Source: Clostridia bacterium
Lineage (GTDB): Bacteria > UBA6262 > WVXT01 > JAUXBS01
DNA length: 6,507 nt
Direction of reading: 5' to 3'
NCBI GenBank assembly: GCA_030619245.1
Contig: JAUXBS010000067.1
Coordinates: 1 to 6,507 of the forward strand
Shown: positions 1 through 5,969 of the stretch, one piece after another
Numbering within the stretch: the first letter of the stretch is position 1
Layout of the letters: every line of letters starts with the position of its first letter
Position numbers and translations under genes: made by a program
The notes under the pieces: generated by a model
What the model saw: the letters and a program-made list of their open reading frames with translations, nothing else
Told to the model about the DNA's origin: nothing
Databases searched by the model: none

Positions 1-2
1 AA

Positions 3-65
3 GGACAATACTTAAACCGGCTTTTTCATTCGGAAAGGCTCTTAAGGCTCCGGGAAGCGTTGTAA
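3..65 (+). CDS. C-terminal tail of an upstream gene (partial, unidentified)
   Basis: Frame 3 is open from the window edge to a TAA at 63-65 and would encode about 20 residues ending in LLRLREAL, rich in Leu and Arg. The stop lies 14 bases before the TTG start of the lipoprotein gene. A good Shine-Dalgarno-like stretch (AGGAAG near 68-73) fills that gap, which is the arrangement expected between two genes of one operon. The protein cannot be identified from so few residues. Frame 2 is also open through this stretch and joins the lipoprotein frame, so the alternative is that the next gene begins upstream of the window and this tail is not real. Confidence 0.35.
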   Translation, partial: GQYLNRLFHSERLLRLREAL

Positions 66-79
66 AAAGGAAGAAGGGG

Positions 80-1441
80 TTGTTGTTAAGGGTTTTACTG
101 GTACTGTTTCTGGGGGGTTGCGTCTTTGAGGTTTATGATGTATTGAACCAGAAGACCTGGCTGGGTAGGAGGATAAACAGTATCATATTTCCGCGGGGAT
201 TCATTATTAATTCCGTTCCGGGAGGCGCGGAGGTATCACTTTCAAACAATGACAGGGAAGTGTTTAACTCAGGTGAAAACAAAACACCTCTTCTTGTTGA
301 AAAGGTTTTGCCCGGAGAATATGTTTTAATCCTCAAAAAACAGGGATTTGAATCCACAAGCAAGGGGCTGGTTATCGGTGACGGGAATAGAATGAAAATA
401 GAGGGGGGTAGTTCTTCAATATCCGGAGGCAGGAGGAATTTTACCATACCACTGGGAATGAACATGTTTTTGGATTCTATTCCCGGGGGCGCGGCTGTCA
501 GTATAAACGGAGAAGTTAAGGGGATTACTCCATTAACATGCAGTGTACCCGCAGGTGAACTGGATGTCAGTATGACAATTAAAGGTTTAGGCTCAATAGG
601 AGGTAAGGGGACCGGGAGATGCAGGGTAAACACATTAAAAAAGCCGGATGAGCAGAAGGGTATTGATAATAGATTCTGGGATTTTATGCTGGATAATAGC
701 GGTAAAATACTAAAGGCTTCCTTAACCGGGACGTTCTTCAGGAAGATTTCAATAGATTCAATCCCGGGAGATGCATCCGTTTATATTGATGATAAAAAGG
801 AATCCGCCGGGGTTACTCCCATAAAAGAATTGTTTATTAAGCCGGGGCGGCATAAACTGAGGATTGAGAAGTACAGGTATGATTCGTGGGAAAAAGTTAT
901 TGATGTGAAGGTAAAGGATGCTGTTAATATCTGTCCTGAACTTAAGAAGAAAATACGCGTGTATTCCTACATGAAGGACGGGCCGGGGAAGGATATCAAT
1001 GCCAGGGTTGCGATAGAGGGGACAGGTGTAAAAAGCAGGAAGACACCCTTCAGTTATTCTCTTATCCCGGGCGTTTATGTTATGAAATTCACCAGGGAGG
1101 GCTATGCACCGCTTACGAAAAAGGTGAAGGTAAGGGATGTTTACAGGATTGAAGCGGAGCTGGTCCCGGAAGCGGAAAAAAAACCCGTATATGACGGGAC
1201 TCTGATTGTTGATACCAGGCCTGATTATACCGGCTCAAAGATATTTGTTGACGGGAAGGCCGAAGGTGATACTGTAAGAAAAATCAAAGGGTTGGAAAGA
1301 AGCAGTCATTCCGTAGTAATCAAGCATCCCGATTTACCGAAACCGGCAGAGAAAACCGTGGTTTTCAGCAACCCTAACCAGGTCATTGTTTTAAAATTGG
1401 ACAGTAATGGCGGGATTTATATTGAAAATACTTTGCCTTGA
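80..1441 (+). CDS. PEGA-repeat putative lipoprotein
   Basis: This is a 453-residue envelope protein of unknown specific role. The N-terminus is a short hydrophobic segment followed by a lipobox-like LGGC with Cys14, suggesting signal peptidase II cleavage and lipid anchoring. About five PEGA-like beta-rich repeats follow. They start near residues 42 (INSVPGGAEV), 130 (LDSIPGGAAV), 224 (IDSIPGDASV), 292 (a diverged copy) and 375 (another diverged copy, VDTRPDYTG). The classic signature is best kept in copies 2 and 3, with x-S-x-P-G-x-A-x-V, then TP, then PG and a following beta strand. PEGA repeats are extracytoplasmic modules common in surface or scaffold proteins. TTG at 80 is chosen because no ATG, GTG or TTG lies upstream in frame and AGGAAG sits about 7 bases before it. 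However, the n-region has only one Arg, and the basic KRKKG codons just upstream are in frame, so a start before the window is possible. The gene ends 47 bases before the next gene's preferred start. Protein class is confident; the function is not known. Confidence 0.85.
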   Translation: MLLRVLLVLFLGGCVFEVYDVLNQKTWLGRRINSIIFPRGFIINSVPGGAEVSLSNNDREVFNSGENKTPLLVEKVLPGEYVLILKKQGFESTSKGLVIGDGNRMKIEGGSSSISGGRRNFTIPLGMNMFLDSIPGGAAVSINGEVKGITPLTCSVPAGELDVSMTIKGLGSIGGKGTGRCRVNTLKKPDEQKGIDNRFWDFMLDNSGKILKASLTGTFFRKISIDSIPGDASVYIDDKKESAGVTPIKELFIKPGRHKLRIEKYRYDSWEKVIDVKVKDAVNICPELKKKIRVYSYMKDGPGKDINARVAIEGTGVKSRKTPFSYSLIPGVYVMKFTREGYAPLTKKVKVRDVYRIEAELVPEAEKKPVYDGTLIVDTRPDYTGSKIFVDGKAEGDTVRKIKGLERSSHSVVIKHPDLPKPAEKTVVFSNPNQVIVLKLDSNGGIYIENTLP

Positions 1442-1488
1442 TACATTATAAATTGATTAGCAGAGGCGAATATGCTAATATAGGGCTA

Positions 1489-2046
1489 ATGAAAAAAAAC
1501 ATCAAATTTAAATATATCCTTATTGTGTTATTTGGAGTTTCCATGTTATCCGGCACGAAGCTTTATGCTTCTCCTGAGGATACTGCCGTGCTTGAGGAGG
1601 GGATAAGATGTGTTGATGAACTCTATGACAGCGACGTGGCAATTGAGAGGTTCAGGGAAGTTCTGGTTTCTGACACTGCAGCTGTTGAGGTAAAGATACG
1701 GGCATGTTTCTGGCTGGCTCACACGTACCTTTTTGAGGGTGAGGAGAGGAAGGCGGAAGAGGCAATCCGTGAGATATTTGGGATTGAAAATGATGCGGGG
1801 TATGATTTTTTGTCCGGTTTACCGCCTTCTGTCAAGGAAAACGGTAAGTTGATGTACATATTTAACAGGGAAAAAGAGCTTCTTGCAAAGGATAAGGATG
1901 AGAAGGAGTTATTTGAAATCAAAGAAGTCCGGCAGGAAGAGGGTAAGGTCCAGGAAATCAGGAAGAAAGGGAAGTTCACTCTTGGGAAGTTCGTTGTCAG
2001 CGCTCTGATGGCTGCTGCCTATGTTGTGATACTGGCAATAATATGA
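1489..2046 (+). CDS. Exported TPR-like protein with C-terminal membrane segment
   Basis: This protein has 185 residues when read from the ATG at 1489. An in-frame TTG at 1438 would add 17 residues that look unlike a leader, so the ATG giving MKKN is preferred, although its ribosome site is weak. Residues 1-27 form a Sec-type signal: a Lys-rich n-region, a hydrophobic core at about 9-20, and possible cleavage after LYA. The mature part is helical. One or two TPR-like units are visible, with A-x-x-x-F-x-x-x-L at about residues 50-60, then a helix with WLAHTYLFEG and KAEEAI. A charged helix rich in Glu and Lys follows, and the chain ends in an 18-residue hydrophobic segment (about 168-185). The stop overlaps the ATG of the pilin-like gene by four bases (ATGA), tying it to that gene. 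A scaffold or assembly role for the neighbouring pilin-like or PEGA proteins is only an inference from position. No specific family is recognised. Confidence 0.75.
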   Translation: MKKNIKFKYILIVLFGVSMLSGTKLYASPEDTAVLEEGIRCVDELYDSDVAIERFREVLVSDTAAVEVKIRACFWLAHTYLFEGEERKAEEAIREIFGIENDAGYDFLSGLPPSVKENGKLMYIFNREKELLAKDKDEKELFEIKEVRQEEGKVQEIRKKGKFTLGKFVVSALMAAAYVVILAII

Positions 2047-2216
2047 GGCCGGTTAAATTATTTAAATCAGCTGAGAATGGACAGACTTTGACGGAGTATG
2101 CGCTCCTGATAACTATTACCGTTTTCAGCCTGGTTGTGGTCAATAAACTATTTATCGGCGTGATAGGGCAGGCGATGAGGCGTGTGGTGGAAATTGTTTC
2201 GCTTCCCATACCATAA
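2043..2216 (+). CDS. Flp-type (type IVb) pilin-like protein, first copy
   Basis: This small gene encodes 57 residues. Residues 1-13 form a short leader with Lys5 and Lys8 and end in ENG. A class III cleavage site follows, G13/Q14, then Q-T-L-T-E-Y-A-L-L. Glu at +5 and Tyr at +6 of the mature protein are the hallmark of Flp/Fap pilins. A single hydrophobic helix follows (about residues 19-40), then a short tail ending in LPIP. Flp pilins are processed by a prepilin peptidase and assembled by Tad machinery into thin adhesive pili. Pseudopilins such as TadE/TadF share the cleavage motif but are usually longer. No Tad ATPase, secretin or peptidase gene is in the window. The ATG overlaps the stop of the upstream gene (ATGA), implying translational coupling, because no strong separate ribosome site is seen. 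Confidence 0.85.
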   Translation: MRPVKLFKSAENGQTLTEYALLITITVFSLVVVNKLFIGVIGQAMRRVVEIVSLPIP

Positions 2217-2231
2217 GAATACGGGGAATAA

Positions 2232-2399
2232 ATGATTAAAAAGGAATTGTTGAGGCTTTTTTCAGATGAAAGTGGTCAGAGTACGACGGAGTACATATTG
2301 ATCATTGCTCTCATTGTTGTTACCTGCGTTGTTGCCGTCCGGTTATTCGGCAAGAAGATAAGAGATCTGTTCATCAAGGCCGCAAAAGAAATAGAATGA
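2232..2399 (+). CDS. Flp-type (type IVb) pilin-like protein, second copy
   Basis: This gene encodes 55 residues and lies 15 bases after the first pilin-like gene; GGGG at 2223-2226 may serve as the ribosome site. The leader has Lys3, Lys4 and Arg8 and ends in DESG. Predicted cleavage is G15/Q16, giving Q-S-T-T-E-Y-I-L-I with the diagnostic Glu+5 and Tyr+6. A hydrophobic helix follows (about residues 21-39), then a basic amphipathic tail (GKKIRDLFIKAAKEIE). That tail resembles ordinary Flp pilins more than the tail of the first copy does. The two copies share the motif but differ clearly outside it, so they may be major and minor subunits rather than a recent duplication. Its TGA stop overlaps the ATG of priA by four bases, so pilin and helicase translation are likely coupled. 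Confidence 0.87.
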   Translation: MIKKELLRLFSDESGQSTTEYILIIALIVVTCVVAVRLFGKKIRDLFIKAAKEIE

Positions 2400-4411
2400 T
2401 AGTAGAAATTGCTTTTCCCATCCCGGTCGACAGGGTTTTCACCTATTCGGTTCCCGAAACCATTCAATCAAAAATAAAAGAAGGGATTAAAGTGCGCGCG
2501 CCTTTTGGCAGGCGTGACATGACCGGTTGGGTTGTTAATACAGCTGCAAGAACCGGGATAAAAAACTTGAAGGACATAAGGGGGGTAGTTGAGGACGAGC
2601 TAATGATTACGCCTCCGCTTCTTGCTCTTGCCCGCTGGATGTCAGGTTATTATATTTGTTCGCTGGGCCAGGCGTTGGATGCGGTTCTTTCCCATAATTT
2701 CCGCCCCGTTAAATCCAGGATAATAAAATCCATAGTTCAGCCGGCCGGGAATATGACTGCCTGGATTCCCCTGCCGGAACAGAAGGAAATAATAGGCAGG
2801 ATAAGGAAGGATATATTCAAGAAGGTTTTTAGTCCGTTTCTGCTTAAGGGCGGGAGTGATACAGGGAAGACTGAGGTGTATATGCAGTGCATCGCGGCAG
2901 TCCAGGAAACAGGAAGGTCCTCGGTGTTTATGGTACCGGAAATTTCCCTGACACCGCAATTTATCAGGATGTTTGAAGAACGTTTCGGAAGGGACCGGGT
3001 CGGGGTATGGCACAGCAGGCTTTCACAGGGGCAGCGTTATGAAGTAAGAGAGTCCTGCAGGAAGGGTAAGTTGGATGTGCTGATAGGCACGATGTCCGCA
3101 GTTTTTGTGCCATGCAGGGACCTGGGGTTAATTATAGTTGATGAGGAGCATGATAGTTCATATAAGCATGACAGGACGCCGTTGTATAACACCCGTGATG
3201 TTGCCGTTAAAAGGGCTGAACTGGAAGGGACGGTTGTACTTCTTGGTTCTTCAACGCCGGGTTTTGAGTCGTTTTACAGGGCTGAAAATGGAGAGTATGA
3301 GTTATTGAACCTGTCACAGAGGATAGGGCGGGAGGAATTGCCTTCGGTTAAAGTTGTTGATATGAAGGAAGGACTGGTGGGGCCCGGGAAATACTTCCGG
3401 TTATCTTCAAAACTATACAGGGCAATTGAGGACAGGATAAACAGGAAGGAGCAGGTAATACTCTTCCTGAACCGCAGGGGGTATTTCAGGCATGTAATGT
3501 GCAGGGGATGCGGTGAAGTGGTGAAATGCCCTGAATGTAATGTACCGCTGGTGTATCATGTCAGGAAGACTGTCTTGCGCTGTCATTACTGTGGTTATAA
3601 AAGGGCCATGCCGCGCGCCTGTCCGGAGTGCCGCAGCGGGAATATCAGGTTTTCCGGTTCAGGCATACAGAGGATTGAGGAGGAACTGGGTAAAAAAATT
3701 CCCGGTGCCAGGATTGCCAGGCTGGACTCGGATGCCCTGAAGAAAAGAGGAAACGCTGAGAAGATTATTTCTGATTTCAGCAATGGCAGGATAAATGTCC
3801 TGATTGGGACACAGCTTGTGGCAAAGGGCTGGGATTTCCCCGGCGTCAGCCTGGTAGGCGTGGTATCCGCGGATGAACTACTCTACCTGCCGGATTTCAG
3901 GGCAAATGAAAGGTTTTTTTCCACCATAGCGCAGGTTGCGGGCAGGAGCGGAAGGGGGGCGGTAAGGGGCGAAATATACATACAGACTTATAACCCTTCG
4001 GATGAGGTTTTTGGTAAAATAGCTGATTATGATTACCTTTCATTTTACAGGGACGAAATGAAGATCAGGAAAGAACTGGGGTATCCGCCTTTTTCACAGC
4101 TTGTAAACATTACTATTTCAGGAAAGTCAGAGAAGGATGTTGAGGAATTTGCAGGTAAAGCGGGAAAAATTCTGAATGAACTTGTTTCAGGCAGGGAGTA
4201 CTTTAGCAGTCCGGATGATATAATTATACTCGGCCCGGGCCCGGCGCCGTTTTCAATATTAAGGGGAAATCACCGCTGGCAGATTATAATCAAGAGGAAG
4301 CCACCCCTTGATAGCCTGCAGTTACAGAACATGCTGAAAAAAATGTTATCGTTAATCAGAAGTAAAAAGGTGAAAATAAAAATTGATATTGACCCGGTTA
4401 ATATGTTGTAA
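2396..4411 (+). CDS. priA: Primosomal protein N', replication-restart 3'-5' DNA helicase PriA
   Basis: PriA binds stalled or collapsed forks in the cytoplasm and reloads the replicative helicase. The N-terminal 3'-end-binding domain spans about residues 1-105, with the typical opening IAFPIPVDRVFTYSVPE. The helicase core carries Walker A G152-GSDT-GKT159 with Lys158, Walker B D249-E-E-H252 followed by DSSYK, GSSTP (284-288), G471-TQLVAKGWDFP482 and Q513-VAGRSGR520. Eight zinc-binding cysteines are present at 369, 372, 378, 381, 396, 399, 409 and 412. The C-terminal domain opens with LGYPPFSQLV and ends in DIDPVNML. The length is 671 residues against roughly 730 in E. coli. The deficit lies before Walker A, where Lys158 stands in place of about position 230, consistent with loss of the winged-helix domain. 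Motif V has Trp479 where His is usual. The ATG overlaps the preceding pilin stop, so the gene belongs to that operon, and arginine is mostly AGG, as in the upstream genes. Identity is secure. Confidence 0.98.
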   Translation: MIVEIAFPIPVDRVFTYSVPETIQSKIKEGIKVRAPFGRRDMTGWVVNTAARTGIKNLKDIRGVVEDELMITPPLLALARWMSGYYICSLGQALDAVLSHNFRPVKSRIIKSIVQPAGNMTAWIPLPEQKEIIGRIRKDIFKKVFSPFLLKGGSDTGKTEVYMQCIAAVQETGRSSVFMVPEISLTPQFIRMFEERFGRDRVGVWHSRLSQGQRYEVRESCRKGKLDVLIGTMSAVFVPCRDLGLIIVDEEHDSSYKHDRTPLYNTRDVAVKRAELEGTVVLLGSSTPGFESFYRAENGEYELLNLSQRIGREELPSVKVVDMKEGLVGPGKYFRLSSKLYRAIEDRINRKEQVILFLNRRGYFRHVMCRGCGEVVKCPECNVPLVYHVRKTVLRCHYCGYKRAMPRACPECRSGNIRFSGSGIQRIEEELGKKIPGARIARLDSDALKKRGNAEKIISDFSNGRINVLIGTQLVAKGWDFPGVSLVGVVSADELLYLPDFRANERFFSTIAQVAGRSGRGAVRGEIYIQTYNPSDEVFGKIADYDYLSFYRDEMKIRKELGYPPFSQLVNITISGKSEKDVEEFAGKAGKILNELVSGREYFSSPDDIIILGPGPAPFSILRGNHRWQIIIKRKPPLDSLQLQNMLKKMLSLIRSKKVKIKIDIDPVNML

Positions 4412-4561
4412 TAAATTATATCAAAATAGATTTTCAGTCAAAATGAATATGCAGATTCGGGGATGCGCCCTTATGAGATTATGAGATTTTATTATTGAAT
4501 AACGGAATAGTAAGGTGTATAATTAGAAGAAAATACAGTTCATAAGTAATAATAGGAACAA
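4412..4561 (+). other. AT-rich intergenic junction, 3' flank of priA and leader of the nuclease gene
   Basis: This 150-base gap marks where base composition changes from the priA backbone to AT-rich DNA. It holds a perfect 8-base tandem repeat (TTATGAGA twice, 4471-4486) and a candidate promoter at 4495-4523. I see no convincing rho-independent terminator after priA: the only GC hairpin candidate, near 4458-4470, has a three-pair stem and no T tract directly after it. Confidence 0.6.
4495..4523 (+). promoter_or_regulatory. Candidate sigma-70-type promoter for the DUF1016 gene
   Basis: TTGAAT at 4495-4500 is followed, after exactly 17 bases, by TATAAT at 4518-4523. The -10 hexamer is a perfect match and the -35 keeps the key TTGA. 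Transcription would begin near 4530 and give a leader of about 30 bases carrying AGGA at 4554-4557 before the ATG at 4562 (4-base spacing) or the in-frame ATG at 4565 (7-base spacing). It suggests the nuclease gene carries its own promoter rather than relying on priA read-through. AT-rich DNA produces such matches by chance, so this is a prediction. Confidence 0.55.
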
Positions 4562-5683
4562 ATGATGAAGAGAAATAGAAAAATAACCACAATAACTTAT
4601 AATAGTCTACTTGATAGTATCGCGGAAATTCTTAATCAGTCAAGGACTAAAATAATAAGAGAGATAAACAAAACTCAGGTCATAGCTTATTGGGCGATTG
4701 GTCGAGAAATTGTAGAATTCGAGCAGAAAGGCAAGGCTCGGGCAAAATATGGGGAGGTATTGATAGGTAGGTTGTCCAAAGATATGATTACGAGATTTGG
4801 AAGAGGCTTTTCTCCTACTAATTTAAAGATGATGAGGCTCTTCTATCAAACATTTCCAATTCGTCAGACATTGTCTGACGAATCTATCAGAAGACGAAAA
4901 TCCCAGACAAGGTCTGGTAAATATCGAATAAGTCAGACAGTGTCTGACCGATTTGAACCAATGCTATCCTGGTCACATTACTGCGAGTTATTGAAGGTAG
5001 AAGAAAAACTTCCCCGCTCTTTTTACGAAAAAGAAGCAATTCACAATAAATGGTCGGTAAGAGAATTAAAAAGGCAGATAAATTCAATGCTTTTTGAACG
5101 ATTGGCTTTAAGTAAAAATACCAAAGCTGTAATGAAAATGGCATCAAGGGGACAAGTATTAGAAAAACCAGAGGATGCAATCAAGGATCCTTACATCCTT
5201 GAATTTCTTAACCTTAAAGAGGAAACAGTTTATACAGAGAGTCAACTGGAACAGGCAATTATTGATAAATTACAATACTTCCTTTTAGAAATGGGTAAAG
5301 GATTTAGCTTTGTATCTCGTCAAAAAAGAATAACCATTGCTAATCGCCACTATTATATTGATATGGTTTTCTATAACCGGATTTTAAAATGTTTTGTCTT
5401 GATAGATTTAAAAACAGGTGAACTTAATCATTCCGATATAGGGCAGATGAATTTCTATCTTAATTATTTCAAGGAGAATGAAAAAACAGTGGATGAAAAT
5501 GATCCCGTTGGTCTTATACTATGTGCTAAAAAAGACAACATCTTTGCTAAATACGTATTAGGTGGATTGAATAATAAAGTTTTTGCATCCAGGTATAAAC
5601 TGGCTTTACCATCAGAGAAGGAATTGAAAACAAAACTCAAATCATTACCATTACTAAAATCTAAAACCGGAAGAAAAAAATAG
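4562..5683 (+). CDS. YhcG/DUF1016-family PD-(D/E)XK nuclease domain protein
   Basis: This 373-residue gene appears complete. The N-terminal DUF1016_N (YhcG_N) domain spans about residues 10-98 and shows AYWAIGREIVEFEQ, YGEVLIGRLSKDM and FSPTNLKMMRLFY. A linker with three QTxS repeats (about 100-130) leads into LSWSHYCELL. The C-terminal YhcG_C nuclease domain (about 215-350) has the expected core: Glu230 in the first helix, Asp267 in YYIDMVFY, Asp282-Leu-Lys284 in LIDLKTG, and Gln295 in DIGQMNFYL. All putative catalytic positions are kept, so activity is plausible. The family is typically found with restriction-modification loci and mobile DNA; its exact substrate is not settled to my knowledge. 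It sits between priA and fmt. Its codons are AT-richer, and arginine is a mix of AGA, CGN and AGG rather than mostly AGG, which points to transfer. The next coding trace, a decayed AlbA_2-like fragment, begins right at its stop. No methylase or specificity subunit is in the window. Confidence 0.93.
   Translation: MMKRNRKITTITYNSLLDSIAEILNQSRTKIIREINKTQVIAYWAIGREIVEFEQKGKARAKYGEVLIGRLSKDMITRFGRGFSPTNLKMMRLFYQTFPIRQTLSDESIRRRKSQTRSGKYRISQTVSDRFEPMLSWSHYCELLKVEEKLPRSFYEKEAIHNKWSVRELKRQINSMLFERLALSKNTKAVMKMASRGQVLEKPEDAIKDPYILEFLNLKEETVYTESQLEQAIIDKLQYFLLEMGKGFSFVSRQKRITIANRHYYIDMVFYNRILKCFVLIDLKTGELNHSDIGQMNFYLNYFKENEKTVDENDPVGLILCAKKDNIFAKYVLGGLNNKVFASRYKLALPSEKELKTKLKSLPLLKSKTGRKK
4859..4948 (+). 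repeat. Three phased palindromic units inside the DUF1016 coding sequence
   Basis: Unit 1 (4859-4883) is a perfect inverted repeat, arms ATTCGTCAGACA and TGTCTGACGAAT around a single T. Unit 2 (4903-4917) is a weaker, diverged hairpin, CCAGAC and GTCTGG around AAG. Unit 3 (4932-4948) is perfect, GTCAGACA and TGTCTGAC around a single G. The centres, near 4871, 4910 and 4940, are 39 and 30 bases apart, both multiples of three. Each unit is therefore read in the same phase and encodes Q-T-x-S: RQTLSD at residues 101-106, SQTRSG at 114-119 and SQTVSD at 124-129. The location is the interdomain linker, where extra residues should be tolerated. Confidence 0.85.
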
Positions 5684-5969
5684 TTATAGCAAAGCATATT
5701 CTTGGATGGATAAAGTCGAACGAATGGGAACCGGCATTCAACGAATGAGGGATTTAATGAGAGGAGCAGGGCTTTCCTGTCCTAAGATTACAAGTGACCT
5801 TTTCTTCACAATTAGTTTTAAGCGGACGCCATATAGTTTACGGGAGAGTGGATTGAAGATGTACCCGAGATTTACCATAGATATTCCCATTTCCGGAATT
5901 TTACCCGCCTACCTATTGATTTTATCTTTCAAATTATGTATTATAGATATTAGGGTAACGACTATTTAA
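5679..5969 (+). pseudogene. Decayed 3' fragment of an AlbA_2 / HATPase_c_4 (RecG-like regulator) gene
   Basis: The reading frame through 5679-5860 encodes SWMDKVERMGTGIQRMRD, then LMRGAGL, a Pro, and DLFFTISFKRTPYSL. This matches what I know of the C-terminus of AlbA_2-type proteins (often annotated as putative transcriptional regulators or RecG-like helicases), where VEKxGTGIxRMRDxMxxAGL closes the divergent HATPase_c_4 domain and an FF-T-hydrophobic-F-x-R strand follows. The AlbA_2 DNA-binding domain and most of the ATPase-like domain are absent. The trace begins where the DUF1016 gene ends, so the rest was probably lost by deletion or replacement. After about residue 50 counted from Met at 5706 the frame runs into a hydrophobic stretch without recognisable homology before TAA at 5967-5969. 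An ATG at 5706 could still give an 87-residue product, but I see no good ribosome site and consider function unlikely. Confidence 0.7.

Noticed and set aside
133..633. Minus-strand open frame of 166 codons
   Set aside because: It lies antisense inside the PEGA lipoprotein gene, whose repeats and codon pattern clearly support the + strand; the translation shows no recognisable domain.
1438..1488. TTG start at 1438 for the TPR-like protein
   Set aside because: It would place 17 polar residues before a normal signal peptide; the ATG at 1489 begins a typical Lys-rich leader.
2642..3013. Minus-strand open frame of 123 codons
   Set aside because: It is antisense to the strongly conserved PriA Walker A region and has no recognisable motif.
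3540..3740. Overlapping + strand open frame of 66 codons
   Set aside because: It is an out-of-frame reading of the PriA zinc-binding region; its cysteines come from the same TGT/TGC-rich DNA.
4230..4250. GC-rich palindromic run around GGCCCGGGCC in priA
   Set aside because: It encodes the conserved LGPGPAPF segment of PriA, which explains the composition without a separate element.
4458..4470. Possible terminator hairpin after priA (GGGGATGCGCCC)
   Set aside because: Only three base pairs can form around the loop and no T tract follows directly.
4859..4948. CRISPR-like array
   Set aside because: There are only three short, diverged units with unequal spacing (39 and 30 bases), and they lie in frame within an intact gene; there are no spacers and no cas genes.
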